A DNA stretch of 64,000 bases from Leptospira neocaledonica (GTDB lineage Bacteria > Spirochaetota > Leptospiria > Leptospirales > Leptospiraceae), in assembly GCF_002812205.1 (NCBI RefSeq), contig NZ_NPEA01000002.1, positions 248,001 through 312,000 on the forward strand. The letters run 5' to 3'. Below, piece after piece: positions 1-7,564 of the stretch. A model generated the notes under the pieces. It worked only from the letters and a program-made list of their open reading frames with translations. It was not told the DNA's origin and did no database searches. The stretch's first letter is position 1. Each line of letters opens with the position of its first letter. The translations under genes were made by a program, and so were the position numbers.

Positions 1-650
1 AACTCTCTATAAGCGGTATCTTCTAAAATAGGAACTTTATTTTCTAAAAGTAATTTAGAAAGTGAATTTCTGATTTCTAAAGAATACGAATGCGAAGAAG
101 GATTTTGAAAATCAGGAATGCAGTAAAAGAATTTAGGTTTTTCGGAAGAATCCTCCAATGCGTACTTTAATTCTTCAATATCCGGACCTTCTTCTCCATA
201 ATTTATTCCTATGAAGGTTGGTGCATAAGAAGAGAATACCTGGATGGCTCCCAGATAACTTGGTCTTTCTAAAAGAATGGGAGAACCTTCTTCTATAAAA
301 TATCGACCTAGTAGATCCAGTGCTTGTTGGGACCCGGAAGTCAAAAGAATTTCTTCCCCAGAAGAATCGGGATAATATCGATCCGCGATCCAGGCACGTA
401 AGTCGGAATGTCCCTGTGTATCCGAGTATTGGAATAGTTTTGCACCTTTTTTAGAAACCGAACTTTCGAATATGTTTCTTAACTCTTGGATAGGAAACAA
501 AGTATCATCCGGAAGTCCCCCAGCAAACGAGATCATCCCGGGTGTATCGATCACCTTTAATATATCTCTGGTAACCGATGCAGGAGTTCTGGCTGGTCTT
601 GCAGAAGGTCTAAAAATTTCTGATCTATTTTCTAGAATTAACTTGCCCAT
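1..650 (-). CDS. PLP-dependent aminotransferase, class I/II (partial, C-terminus outside window)
   Basis: The first ~216 residues of an aminotransferase are visible; the gene runs off the left edge. I translated it by hand from the reverse strand. It shows the fold-type I landmarks of the 2-aminoadipate/aromatic aminotransferase subgroup: FAGGLPDDTLFP near residue 40, SGSQQALDLLGR, and PDFQNPSSHSYS where most members have QNPTG. The PLP lysine lies outside the window. I start it at the ATG at 648-650; an in-frame ATG at 669-671 would add seven residues, and neither has a good ribosome binding site. It is divergent from the MocR-type gene at 710, separated by about 60 bases, so that regulator probably controls it. 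The substrate cannot be read from the sequence. Confidence 0.85.
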   Translation of the reverse strand, partial: MGKLILENRSEIFRPSARPARTPASVTRDILKVIDTPGMISFAGGLPDDTLFPIQELRNIFESSVSKKGAKLFQYSDTQGHSDLRAWIADRYYPDSSGEEILLTSGSQQALDLLGRYFIEEGSPILLERPSYLGAIQVFSSYAPTFIGINYGEEGPDIEELKYALEDSSEKPKFFYCIPDFQNPSSHSYSLEIRNSLSKLLLENKVPILEDTAYRE

Positions 651-709
651 CTTCTTATTTGGTTTATACATTAAATTAGGAATACCATACAGATACAGAA
701 ATTGTTTTT

Positions 710-2134
710 ATGACCGATACAGATAGACTTCTTACTAAATATTCTAAGATCGCGAATTCTTTGATAGGTAGAATAGAATCGGGAGAATTTCCTCCAGGTT
801 CCAAATTACCTTCACTTAGAAAGATTTGTTTATTCGAAGAATGTAATCTTTCTACCGCTGTGGAAGCTTTCGGTATTCTGCAAGAAAGAGGTTTTATCAG
901 CGGGAGAGAAAGATCCGGCTATTTCGTTCTTCCCCGGCCCGAATTGTATCCCAAATATAAATTAGAAAAACCTGTACGAGTGCCGAATCCCTCTGTTCCG
1001 GAAGAGGTAAGTTCTCTTATGTCTGAACTTGCGGATCCAGGATTTATTCCTTTCGGCGCTGCGGTCCCTGATCCTCAGTTTTTACCATATTCTTCTTTGC
1101 AAAAAGCATATAAGAAATCTTTAAAGGATTCTCAGGTTTATAAATATTCGGATGCTGCAGGTATTTTGGAACTTAGAAAAAAGATCGCGATCCGTTCTTC
1201 CGGTAAGGAGAGAAGGGTTCGTCCCGAAGAAGTTTTTATCACCTTAGGTTGTTCAGAAGCTGCGTTTTTGGCTTTGAGTCTTTCTACTAAACCCGGTGAT
1301 AAGGTTGCGGTGGAAAGTCCTCTTCATTTTGTTTTGTACCAAATTCTTTCCGAACTAAAATTAAAAGCGATCGAGATCCCTACAGATCCATTTACCGGTT
1401 TGGATCTTCAATCTTATATTTCCGTAATTAAGAAAGAATCACCTAAGTTTCTGATCACCATTCCTACATTTTCGAATCCTACCGGAAGTCTTATGCCTTT
1501 AGGATCTAAAAAGGAACTTCTGAAAATTTCCTCTAAGTATGGTGTAAAAATCCTTGAGGACGATATTTATGGAGACTTGCAGCATAACGGAGGCATTCGT
1601 CCTTCTTCTCTTTTGTCTTTAGATGCAGAAGGAATTGTGACCCATGTTTCTTCTCTTTCTAAATCCGTAAACCCTGGCCTTAGGATTGGTTGGATGATCA
1701 GCGAGCAAATAAAAGTGGAGAATGCTAGACGTCTTCGTTTGGCGGAAACAATCTCTTTACCTGCGATTCCTCAACTTGCGGCTTCTTATTTTATGGGATC
1801 TCTTGCTCATGAAAGACATTTGAGAGAATTTAGACGAAGGTTGGGAGGTTTGGTACTTTCGTATGCGGATTCTTTTTTGGAATATTTTCCGAAGGGGACC
1901 AAGGTCGCCATTCCGAAAGGAGGTTTTCTTCTTTGGATTGAACTTCCTAGAGGAAAAGATTCCAGAGTTCTGAGATTCCAAGCTGCTAAGAAGAAAATCA
2001 GTCTTGTTCCGGGGAATCTTTTCTCTCTTTCCGGAAAGTACGTAAACAATTTTAGAATTAATGCGGGAGTTCTTATGGGACCCAAGGTCATCTCTGCCAT
2101 CCAAACTCTAGGAAAAATTGCAAAAGAAATTTAG
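710..2134 (+). CDS. MocR-type GntR-family transcriptional regulator with aminotransferase domain
   Basis: Residues ~1-75 are a GntR winged helix (IGRIESGEFPPGSKLPSLRK is typical). Residues ~110-474 are a class I aminotransferase domain with the NPTG motif near residue 260 and the PLP-binding lysine in SLSKSVNPGLRIGW at about residue 318. MocR/PdxR/GabR regulators have exactly this layout and length and use bound PLP as an effector-sensing module. The head-to-head aminotransferase gene is the usual target in such pairs. The next gene begins three bases after the stop, so this probably heads an operon with the DUF2804 and ppk2 genes. No ribosome binding site is obvious before the ATG, so the message may be leaderless. 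The family call is firm; the effector and targets are inferred. Confidence 0.93.
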   Translation: MTDTDRLLTKYSKIANSLIGRIESGEFPPGSKLPSLRKICLFEECNLSTAVEAFGILQERGFISGRERSGYFVLPRPELYPKYKLEKPVRVPNPSVPEEVSSLMSELADPGFIPFGAAVPDPQFLPYSSLQKAYKKSLKDSQVYKYSDAAGILELRKKIAIRSSGKERRVRPEEVFITLGCSEAAFLALSLSTKPGDKVAVESPLHFVLYQILSELKLKAIEIPTDPFTGLDLQSYISVIKKESPKFLITIPTFSNPTGSLMPLGSKKELLKISSKYGVKILEDDIYGDLQHNGGIRPSSLLSLDAEGIVTHVSSLSKSVNPGLRIGWMISEQIKVENARRLRLAETISLPAIPQLAASYFMGSLAHERHLREFRRRLGGLVLSYADSFLEYFPKGTKVAIPKGGFLLWIELPRGKDSRVLRFQAAKKKISLVPGNLFSLSGKYVNNFRINAGVLMGPKVISAIQTLGKIAKEI

Positions 2135-2137
2135 ATT

Positions 2138-3196
2138 GTGGGTCCGTACAGGCTCGAAGTATTGTCCAATGCGAGCATGAATTTAGAAACAGAAATCCAA
2201 CAACCTACCATTTTATGTGATCCTTCCGGTAAAGTGAATCGGAATGCGATCGGCTGGTCTAAAACTCCCTTACATAGATGTAATGTAAAAGGCCACTGGC
2301 TTCGTAAGAAAAAATGGAATTACTGGTGTTTTTACGATCAAAACTTTTTGGCTTCTTTCACTGTTTCGGATATTGATTACGCAGGTGTGATCTTTTGTTA
2401 TTGGTTGGATAGAAGGACCGGAGAATTCCAAGAAGCCACCGTTATCACTCCTTTTGGAAAAGGTACTTTATTAGGACAAACCGTTTCTAGTAATGCTCGT
2501 TACGAAGGTAAAGAAGGGTTTCTGGATTTCCATATCGACGAAGATGGAAGTTACAGGATCAAAGTAGATTTTCTGAGAGGAACCCGTAAGTCTATCCAAG
2601 CAGATCTTACATTAGATATTCCTAATCAATGGGAAAGTTTGAACGTTGTGGTTCCTTGGAATCGAAATCGTTTCCAATTCACTCATAAATTATTCGGATT
2701 AGGAGCAAAAGGAAAGGTTACGACCGCTTCTAAATCTTATGAGTTCAATCCTAAGGATTCTTTCGGAGTTTTGGATTATGGAAGAGGTGTTTGGCCTTAT
2801 TTCAGCAAATGGAACTGGGCTTCCATGTCTTACCGTCCCGGCGGAAACGAACTTTATGGAATGAATTTGGGTGGCGGTTGGACTGACGGAACAGGAACCA
2901 CCGAGAATGCTCTTTTGATCAATGGTAGAATTTATAAGATCCCTTCCGTGATCGCTTTTGAATTCGATAAAAAAGACCCTAAAAAACCCTGGATGATCTA
3001 TTCTAAAGAAAGTAAAGCAGTGGAGCTTGTATTCACTCCTGATTTTCACAGAAAGGCTTATTCCAATATGGGTTTAATTGCTTCTAAAGTGAATCAGATG
3101 ATCGGAAGTTTTGACGGTGTTTTCCGGATCGGTAAAAGTGAATTTAGGATTGAAAGTGGGCAAGGCTGGGCAGAAGATCATATCGCTCGCTGGTAA
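2138..3196 (+). CDS. DUF2804 family protein
   Basis: A soluble protein of about 340-352 residues without signal peptide or membrane helices. The segment around residues 205-235 (LDYGRGVWPYFSKWNWASMS) and the later GGGWTDGTGTTENALL stretch match the DUF2804 family as I know it, thought to have a lipocalin/tocopherol-cyclase-like beta fold. The biochemical function is unknown. The reading frame opens with GTG at 2138, three bases after the MocR stop; an in-frame ATG at 2177 is an equally possible start, and neither has a strong ribosome binding site. It lies between the MocR regulator and polyphosphate kinase 2 with gaps of only 3 and 6 bases, so the three genes are almost certainly co-transcribed. 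Confidence 0.75.
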   Translation: MGPYRLEVLSNASMNLETEIQQPTILCDPSGKVNRNAIGWSKTPLHRCNVKGHWLRKKKWNYWCFYDQNFLASFTVSDIDYAGVIFCYWLDRRTGEFQEATVITPFGKGTLLGQTVSSNARYEGKEGFLDFHIDEDGSYRIKVDFLRGTRKSIQADLTLDIPNQWESLNVVVPWNRNRFQFTHKLFGLGAKGKVTTASKSYEFNPKDSFGVLDYGRGVWPYFSKWNWASMSYRPGGNELYGMNLGGGWTDGTGTTENALLINGRIYKIPSVIAFEFDKKDPKKPWMIYSKESKAVELVFTPDFHRKAYSNMGLIASKVNQMIGSFDGVFRIGKSEFRIESGQGWAEDHIARW

Positions 3197-3202
3197 TAAA
3201 GA

Positions 3203-3961
3203 ATGACTGAACTTTCCGAATATTCCACAGAACCAGACGCGGATCTTTCCAAAGAAAAAGCGGAGGAACTTCGTCTCAAGGAATTGGAAAGGATCGAAGA
3301 ATTACAGATCCGTCTTTTTGCGGGCAAAAAGAAATCATTGCTGATCATTCTTCAGGGAGTGGATGCATCCGGAAAAGATGGAACTGTTAAAAAACTTTTT
3401 TCAGCCTTAAATCCGTTGGGTTGCACATGCAAGGCCTGGAAAGCTCCCACACAAGAAGAATTGAGCCGGGACTTTCTTTGGAGAATCCATAAAGAACTTC
3501 CCGGGAAAGGTTGGATCCAAATTTTCAATCGTTCTCATTATGAGGACATTCTAGTTCCTTTCGTTTCCGAAAGTTTATCCAAGGACAAGCTCAAAGAGAG
3601 ATTGGAGTTTATAGATTCTTTCGAGGAATTTGTCTCAAAGGAAAATCATACTCATATCCTGAAATTCTTCCTACATATCTCCCAAGAAGAACAGATTAAA
3701 AGGATAGAGGAAAGATTATCCAATCCTGAAAAAAATTGGAAGTTCGATCCAAGCGATCTAGAAGCTCATAAAAATTTCAAAAAGTATCGAAACGCTTATG
3801 AGTGGATATTCTCTTATTCTAAGGATCGTTTTCCTTGGGTGATTGTTCCTTCTGACAAAAAATGGTATAGGGATTATCTGATCGCTAAGTCAGTCCGCAA
3901 GGAATTGGAAGGTATGGATCTCAAATATCCAAAGCTGGAAGTCCAACCAGGCCAGATCTGA
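3203..3961 (+). CDS. Polyphosphate kinase 2 family (polyphosphate:nucleotide phosphotransferase)
   Basis: PPK2 enzymes transfer phosphate between polyphosphate and nucleotides (AMP, ADP, GDP or UDP depending on class). Evidence is the Walker A loop GVDASGKDGTVK at about residues 51-62, the lid-type segment WKAPTQEELSRDFLWRIH, and the Walker B-like IFNRSHYEDILV near residue 110. The length of 252 residues fits a single-domain, class I or III-like PPK2. The class and direction of reaction cannot be settled by eye. It is the last gene of the tight mocR-DUF2804-ppk2 unit. The T-rich stretch after the stop has no clear hairpin. Confidence 0.92.
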   Translation: MTELSEYSTEPDADLSKEKAEELRLKELERIEELQIRLFAGKKKSLLIILQGVDASGKDGTVKKLFSALNPLGCTCKAWKAPTQEELSRDFLWRIHKELPGKGWIQIFNRSHYEDILVPFVSESLSKDKLKERLEFIDSFEEFVSKENHTHILKFFLHISQEEQIKRIEERLSNPEKNWKFDPSDLEAHKNFKKYRNAYEWIFSYSKDRFPWVIVPSDKKWYRDYLIAKSVRKELEGMDLKYPKLEVQPGQI

Positions 3962-4007
3962 CCTAGTTTTCTTTTTCATTTTTTTCTGAATTTTTGTAAT
4001 TTAGAGG

Positions 4008-4036
4008 TTGACCTCTTTGGTGCGGTGCAATATGAA
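4008..4036 (+). promoter_or_regulatory. Sigma-70-type promoter of the first phasin gene
   Basis: TTGACC at 4008-4013 and TATGAA at 4031-4036 are separated by exactly 17 bases and sit about 45 bases before the phasin ATG. A TGC-N3-GCA box lies inside the spacer and a second one just after the -10 element, which is the geometry of a repressed promoter. Transcription start is expected near 4043. Inferred from sequence only. Confidence 0.6.
4021..4029. promoter_or_regulatory. PhaR-like operator box 1 (TGCGGTGCA)
   Basis: TGCGGTGCA lies in the promoter spacer of the phasin gene. It fits the pattern TGC-R-N-Y-GCA that I recall for PhaR, the regulator of polyhydroxyalkanoate granule genes. A second copy begins 23 bases downstream and a third precedes the other phasin gene of this window. 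Confidence 0.5.
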
Positions 4037-4043
4037 TGGATTG

Positions 4044-4052
4044 TGCGCTGCA
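4044..4052. promoter_or_regulatory. PhaR-like operator box 2 (TGCGCTGCA)
   Basis: TGCGCTGCA, followed by CCA, overlaps the expected transcription start of the phasin gene. It fits TGC-R-N-Y-GCA, including the trailing bases of the rhizobial consensus as I remember it. With box 1 it forms two sites 23 bases apart, roughly two helical turns. Confidence 0.5.
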
Positions 4053-4081
4053 CCAAAAGTGCGGCGAAAAAGGAGAGAAAA

Positions 4082-4453
4082 ATGGAAAAACAACTGTTGG
4101 ACATTCTTAATGCCGGAATCGGACTTTTGAAATCTGGACAAGAAGGATTAGACAAAGCGAAAGTAGATTTGGAAAAAACCTACGGAGAGCTAGTAGCTAA
4201 AGGTGCTGCAGACAATTCTGAAGGTTCTGTAAAAATTCGCGAATCTGTAGATAAACTTTTGAATGAAATCAAAGAAGTTTCTACTGTTGCTGGCAAAAAC
4301 TACGAAGAAACTCGTGGTAAGATCGTTGAGAAGTACAATCAAATCTCCGAAGAGATCAAAAAACGCGTTCCAGAAGGACAATTAGACGCTGTTAAAGCTA
4401 AATTGACCGAAGTTGCTGAGACTATCAAAGCTACTGCAAAAGGAAAAGCTTAA
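4082..4453 (+). CDS. Phasin-related protein
   Basis: A 123-residue amphipathic, almost wholly helical protein ([20 protein letters not shown] at the N-terminus, then long Lys/Glu heptads). In Leptospira such proteins are annotated as phasin-related, the class that coats polyhydroxyalkanoate granules or acts as a small coiled-coil stress protein. I use the ATG at 4082 because AAGGAGAG lies just upstream; the frame is open to a GTG at 4025, but that extension would lie across the promoter and operator. It is monocistronic, with its own promoter, two PhaR-like boxes and a strong terminator. The second phasin-related gene at 33337 shares the LLNAGIG-type opening. The granule role is inferred from the family. 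Confidence 0.8.
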   Translation: MEKQLLDILNAGIGLLKSGQEGLDKAKVDLEKTYGELVAKGAADNSEGSVKIRESVDKLLNEIKEVSTVAGKNYEETRGKIVEKYNQISEEIKKRVPEGQLDAVKAKLTEVAETIKATAKGKA

Positions 4454-4463
4454 TTTCCGATCG

Positions 4464-4490
4464 AGCGGGCGAAGGGAAACCTCGCCTGCT
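4464..4490 (+). terminator. Rho-independent-like terminator of the phasin gene
   Basis: An 11-pair G+C-rich hairpin with a GAAA tetraloop (AGCGGGCGAAGG / CCTCGCCTGCT, one G-U pair, one bulge) ends 37 bases after the phasin stop and is followed by a T/C-rich run. It is well placed to insulate the short phasin transcript from the next gene. Confidence 0.6.
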
Positions 4491-4555
4491 AATTTCTTCC
4501 TCCTCCTCATTTTCCACTGCTTGACATTTTCCTGTTTCGGGTGTCTTTGCTAGGG

Positions 4556-5365
4556 ATGTTCTCCCGTCCAAAATCGGCTTCACCGCTTTTTTCGATCTTA
4601 ACCATTCTACTTCTATTTATTCTATCTTCCCAGGTTTGGGCCCAAACTACGGAACCTTCTCCGGATAAAACGATAGAACAAAAGCCTAGTCCTATGAATG
4701 GTCTTCCCCCTGAAAAAACTTCAACCGGACCTAGTCAGGCGGAACTCAGGGAAAAGTTTAAGAACCAGATAGCCGGTTTTGCATTTGAAAGATATTCTTC
4801 TTTTCAGGTTGCGAGAATGTTGGATTCCCAATGGGCAATTGGGTTCAACGCTTATACGAACTCTTATGTGAATCGTTTCGATAACGATATTGCTTATTCT
4901 TATTTTCTTCCCCCACATGATTTTTACGGAAGATTGAGAAATTACCAAGAGAGGTATTGGGGAGGAGCATTCTTCGTCCAAAGGTTTGTGGCAGATTCTC
5001 CTTTTTTTGTTTCTCTTTGGTTAGGAAGGGAGCATTACCAAAAAAGCCAAAGTGCTTTTTACTGGGAATCTGCAGGTAATACCTATCGTTTTGAAAAAGA
5101 TTCTTATAGTTCAGGGCCAAGGAACTACGCAGGTTTTGGAGTAGGTTTCAGATTCCAAACTTCTTCCGGTCTTTTTTTCGGTTGGGAAGGTGTCTGGAGT
5201 TGGTATTCTCCCTATCATAATTCATTCTCTGTCTCGGATCTTTATTATTCGGATAGGACTGCAAGTGTAGGAGATCTATTATATAGAAAGTATGCTTACC
5301 AGAATTCGGAAAGATTACCAGGCTCTAGCTTCGGTTTGAATCTTTTTGTGGGCTGGGCTTTCTAA
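4556..5365 (+). CDS. Hypothetical exported protein, aromatic-rich
   Basis: I do not recognise a family. From the ATG at 4556 there is a clear signal peptide (hydrophobic SILTILLLFILSS, cleavage probably after VWA), a short Pro/Ser/Thr-rich linker, then about 190 residues unusually rich in Tyr, Phe and Trp with alternating patterns (YWGGAFFVQRFV, GLFFGWEGVWSWYS) suggestive of an outer-membrane beta barrel. A GTG at 4541 is an alternative start. Its TAA shares a base with the ATG of the glycerophosphodiesterase gene (TAATG), so the two are translationally linked. Barrel topology is inferred from residue pattern only. Confidence 0.7.
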   Translation: MFSRPKSASPLFSILTILLLFILSSQVWAQTTEPSPDKTIEQKPSPMNGLPPEKTSTGPSQAELREKFKNQIAGFAFERYSSFQVARMLDSQWAIGFNAYTNSYVNRFDNDIAYSYFLPPHDFYGRLRNYQERYWGGAFFVQRFVADSPFFVSLWLGREHYQKSQSAFYWESAGNTYRFEKDSYSSGPRNYAGFGVGFRFQTSSGLFFGWEGVWSWYSPYHNSFSVSDLYYSDRTASVGDLLYRKYAYQNSERLPGSSFGLNLFVGWAF

Positions 5366-6132
5366 TGAATTCGGATCCTTTCCTTCTTCCTAAACCTTGG
5401 GTTATTGCTCATAGGGGAGACAGCGGAGAATATCCTGAAAACACAATGAGTTCTTTTCAAAATGCCTGGGAACTAGGCGCGGATTGGATAGAGCTGGATA
5501 TCATTCATTCTTCTGACGGAAAAATAGTGGTCATTCATGATGATACCTTGGATAGAACTACGGATCAAAAAGGGGAAGTGAAACATCTTCCTTTCCATTT
5601 TATTCGTAAGGCAGACGCAGGCTCTTGGAAAGATCCGAAGTTTAAAGGGGAGAAGGTTCCGGATCTTTGGGAAGTCTGGGACTATTTAAAGTCCAAAAAT
5701 ATCGGCTTGAATGTGGAGATCAAATCAGGAGCTTATGAAGAGATTCCGATCGAAACTCCTATCGAACAAGAGCTGATAGATTATACGAAACAAAATTCTC
5801 TATTTCATAAAACGTTATTTTCTTCTTTTTGTTGGGATTCTTTGGTGCGCATTAGAGAGTTATCCGTAGAGGCAAAGCTTGGGATCTTGATCGGAGAAGA
5901 AACCTCTTCTTGGACGGAAGCCTTGGAATTAGGCTTTAGATTGAACGCATTCAGTTTGAATTTTTCTTCAAAGGGATTGGATAAAGAAACTGTTTCCAAG
6001 ATCCAAAAGGAAGGCTTTAAGGTTTTAGTTTATACTTTGAATACGGAAGAAGAGTTGAAGTTCGGAATAGAATTGGGGGTAGATGGAATCTTTACGAACT
6101 ATCCTAAAAGAATGAAATCTCTTCTTACTTAA
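5365..6132 (+). CDS. Glycerophosphodiester phosphodiesterase
   Basis: Hydrolyses glycerophosphodiesters, products of phospholipid breakdown, to glycerol-3-phosphate and an alcohol. The GDPD signature is complete: AHRGDSGEYPENT at residues 15-27 with the catalytic His-Arg, the ELDI metal-binding pair, and VVIHDDTLDRTT carrying the second catalytic His. The end GVDGIFTNYPKRM is also typical. At 255 residues without a signal peptide it is a cytoplasmic, UgpQ-like enzyme. The start overlaps the previous stop by one base, indicating coupling. The 3' end overlaps the convergent lipoprotein gene by eight bases. Confidence 0.95.
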   Translation: MNSDPFLLPKPWVIAHRGDSGEYPENTMSSFQNAWELGADWIELDIIHSSDGKIVVIHDDTLDRTTDQKGEVKHLPFHFIRKADAGSWKDPKFKGEKVPDLWEVWDYLKSKNIGLNVEIKSGAYEEIPIETPIEQELIDYTKQNSLFHKTLFSSFCWDSLVRIRELSVEAKLGILIGEETSSWTEALELGFRLNAFSLNFSSKGLDKETVSKIQKEGFKVLVYTLNTEEELKFGIELGVDGIFTNYPKRMKSLLT

Positions 6133-6724
6133 TCTCCACTCTTGCAAATTGGTCCAGCTCTACCTGCCAATGATCTATCATACTTTTTAGGACTGTTACC
6201 ACTTTTTCGGATGGTACATCGTAATTGTCAGAAGAGAATGCATCATTTTCTTTGAAGCCGACAACATTCTTTAAATCTTCTCCCTCTGCTCTGAATCTAT
6301 AGATTTCGAATTCTTCTGCGCCTCTTGCTTCTCCGTTCTTAATAAAGAAAGGTTTAATGAGGCTCATTCTATATTTTCCGAAACGAAATCCCTGTAAAGA
6401 TTGCAGGAATTTATAAGTACCAAGAGCTAATTCTAATTTCATTTGTTCCGCATATTTTTCTGAGCCTAAGAATGTTAGTGCAGAAGTTCCTCCGAATCCT
6501 AAATAGACTTCGAACTTAGCCCCTTTCTCGTCTTGGGTTTTGACTAAATCTATCTCCTTCAGTCTTTCGCCGAATAACGCGAATGCGGCCATTTTGATCT
6601 TTTCTTCTTCGTTTAATTGTGCGTCTGAAAGTATCGTTCTTACTTTTTCTTGAGGTGATTTGGAGCAAGAGCCTAATAGGAAGAAGGCCAGAAAGATTAA
6701 TAATATGTGAACAGTTGTTTTCAT
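6125..6724 (-). CDS. Putative lipoprotein, unknown function
   Basis: From the ATG at 6724 the protein has a Lys-containing n-region, a hydrophobic stretch (VHILLIFLAFFLLGSCS) and a lipobox ending at Cys-20 or so, so it should be lipidated. The remaining ~180 residues are mixed alpha/beta without a motif I can name. The frame is open to 6760, but that extension would place residues before the signal peptide and was rejected. It ends inside the glycerophosphodiesterase gene (8-base convergent overlap). The long AT-rich gap upstream presumably contains its promoter. Confidence 0.7.
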   Translation of the reverse strand: MKTTVHILLIFLAFFLLGSCSKSPQEKVRTILSDAQLNEEEKIKMAAFALFGERLKEIDLVKTQDEKGAKFEVYLGFGGTSALTFLGSEKYAEQMKLELALGTYKFLQSLQGFRFGKYRMSLIKPFFIKNGEARGAEEFEIYRFRAEGEDLKNVVGFKENDAFSSDNYDVPSEKVVTVLKSMIDHWQVELDQFARVEIK

Positions 6725-7201
6725 AAATATTCTAAAACCGAAAACTGATCTGCCATACAATATGACTTAATTTCTGAAAAAAATCTATCGTTAAAAATGC
6801 AATTTTGGCGTTCAAGCCTTCAAGTAACGATTTTTTTAATCGGGAATAATACCGTGCCCCTATCCCTTAAGGCTCGGCTTTTCATCGTTAGTTTAAATCG
6901 TTTTGTTTTGCTATAATCGCCTAATGTATTCTCCGTTATATGTCAGAGCTATGGAAATAAATTTCCATATTTATTGAGAATTGATGTAAAACGACTTAAC
7001 GTTGCCTCTGGCGAAATAATCGATTAGTTTAATCGTTAATCGTTAGCCGAAACAGGGAGCTCCTCTGACGAAGAAATTTATTAAAAAAACAGTAACCTAA
7101 TACTAGTTTTGTCAAAAAATTTTATGTAGTGTTATGCGGAAAATTAAAAACACTTTACTACTTTTGTAAGAATATAACTGTTGTTACGTCAGTTAACATT
7201 T
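6725..7201. other. AT-rich intergenic region with five ATCGTTA heptamers
   Basis: About 475 bases without a convincing gene. The heptamer ATCGTTA occurs at 6787-6793, 6884-6890, 7032-7038 and 7039-7045 (the last two in direct tandem) and inverted at 6825-6831. CGATTA-GTT-TAATCG at 7021-7035 is a perfect dyad partly overlapping the tandem pair. A TATAAT hexamer lies at 6912-6917 with no good -35 element. This looks like a regulatory region, possibly with an unannotated small RNA, but I cannot define a transcript. Confidence 0.45.
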
Positions 7202-7486
7202 ATGAAACCAAAGAAAGTCACTAACGATGATTTGGAAAAGATCATCGCCGGGGTAAAAACTCAAGCTGTTGAAGCTATAGGTAATTACCTCTACAAAGGA
7301 TTTCGGATTCAGGTTAGTAAGTACAACCTGTCTGGGGCGGAGAGGGTTCAGCTCCTTTATCAAAGGAGAAGAAAAGAAGGTCTTTGTATCGTCTGCGGCA
7401 CTAAAGTAGGTAAAAAAAATCCGTCTACTGGCAGGTTGTATCGCCTCTGCGAATTCCACCGGAAGAAAATAGATAAAAAAAAGTAA
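7202..7486 (+). CDS. Small basic zinc-ribbon-like protein
   Basis: A 94-residue, strongly basic protein. The N-terminal half is helical; the C-terminal half has CIVCG at about residues 62-66 and LCEFH near residue 85, a Cys-x2-Cys ... Cys-x2-His pattern that probably binds zinc. The preceding QRRRKEGLC segment resembles small DNA- or RNA-binding zinc ribbons. I start at the ATG at 7202; a TTG at 7181 is possible but has no ribosome binding site. It lies between a heptamer-rich upstream region and a large inverted repeat that begins four bases after its stop. The function is unknown; nucleic-acid binding is inference. Confidence 0.65.
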   Translation: MKPKKVTNDDLEKIIAGVKTQAVEAIGNYLYKGFRIQVSKYNLSGAERVQLLYQRRRKEGLCIVCGTKVGKKNPSTGRLYRLCEFHRKKIDKKK

Positions 7487-7489
7487 TTC

Positions 7490-7564
7490 ATAAAATCCGG
7501 AAAACGACTGATAATCTATATAGAGCGTCGCTCTGGTAGGTAACTCTTGTTTTCCGGATTTTAT
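7490..7564. repeat. Long inverted repeat with 16-bp perfect arms
   Basis: ATAAAATCCGGAAAAC at 7490-7505 is the exact reverse complement of 7549-7564. The 43-base loop holds a second dyad, AGAGCG-T-CGCTCT (7522-7534). It starts just after the stop of the zinc-ribbon gene and its right arm overlaps the only usable start codon (TTG at 7547) of the next gene, so it could be a terminator, a translation-blocking structure or a transposon-derived element. Confidence 0.75.

Noticed and set aside
472..726. 84-residue plus-strand open frame
   Set aside because: It lies wholly opposite the aminotransferase gene on the minus strand and the start of the MocR gene; composition is typical of a shadow frame.
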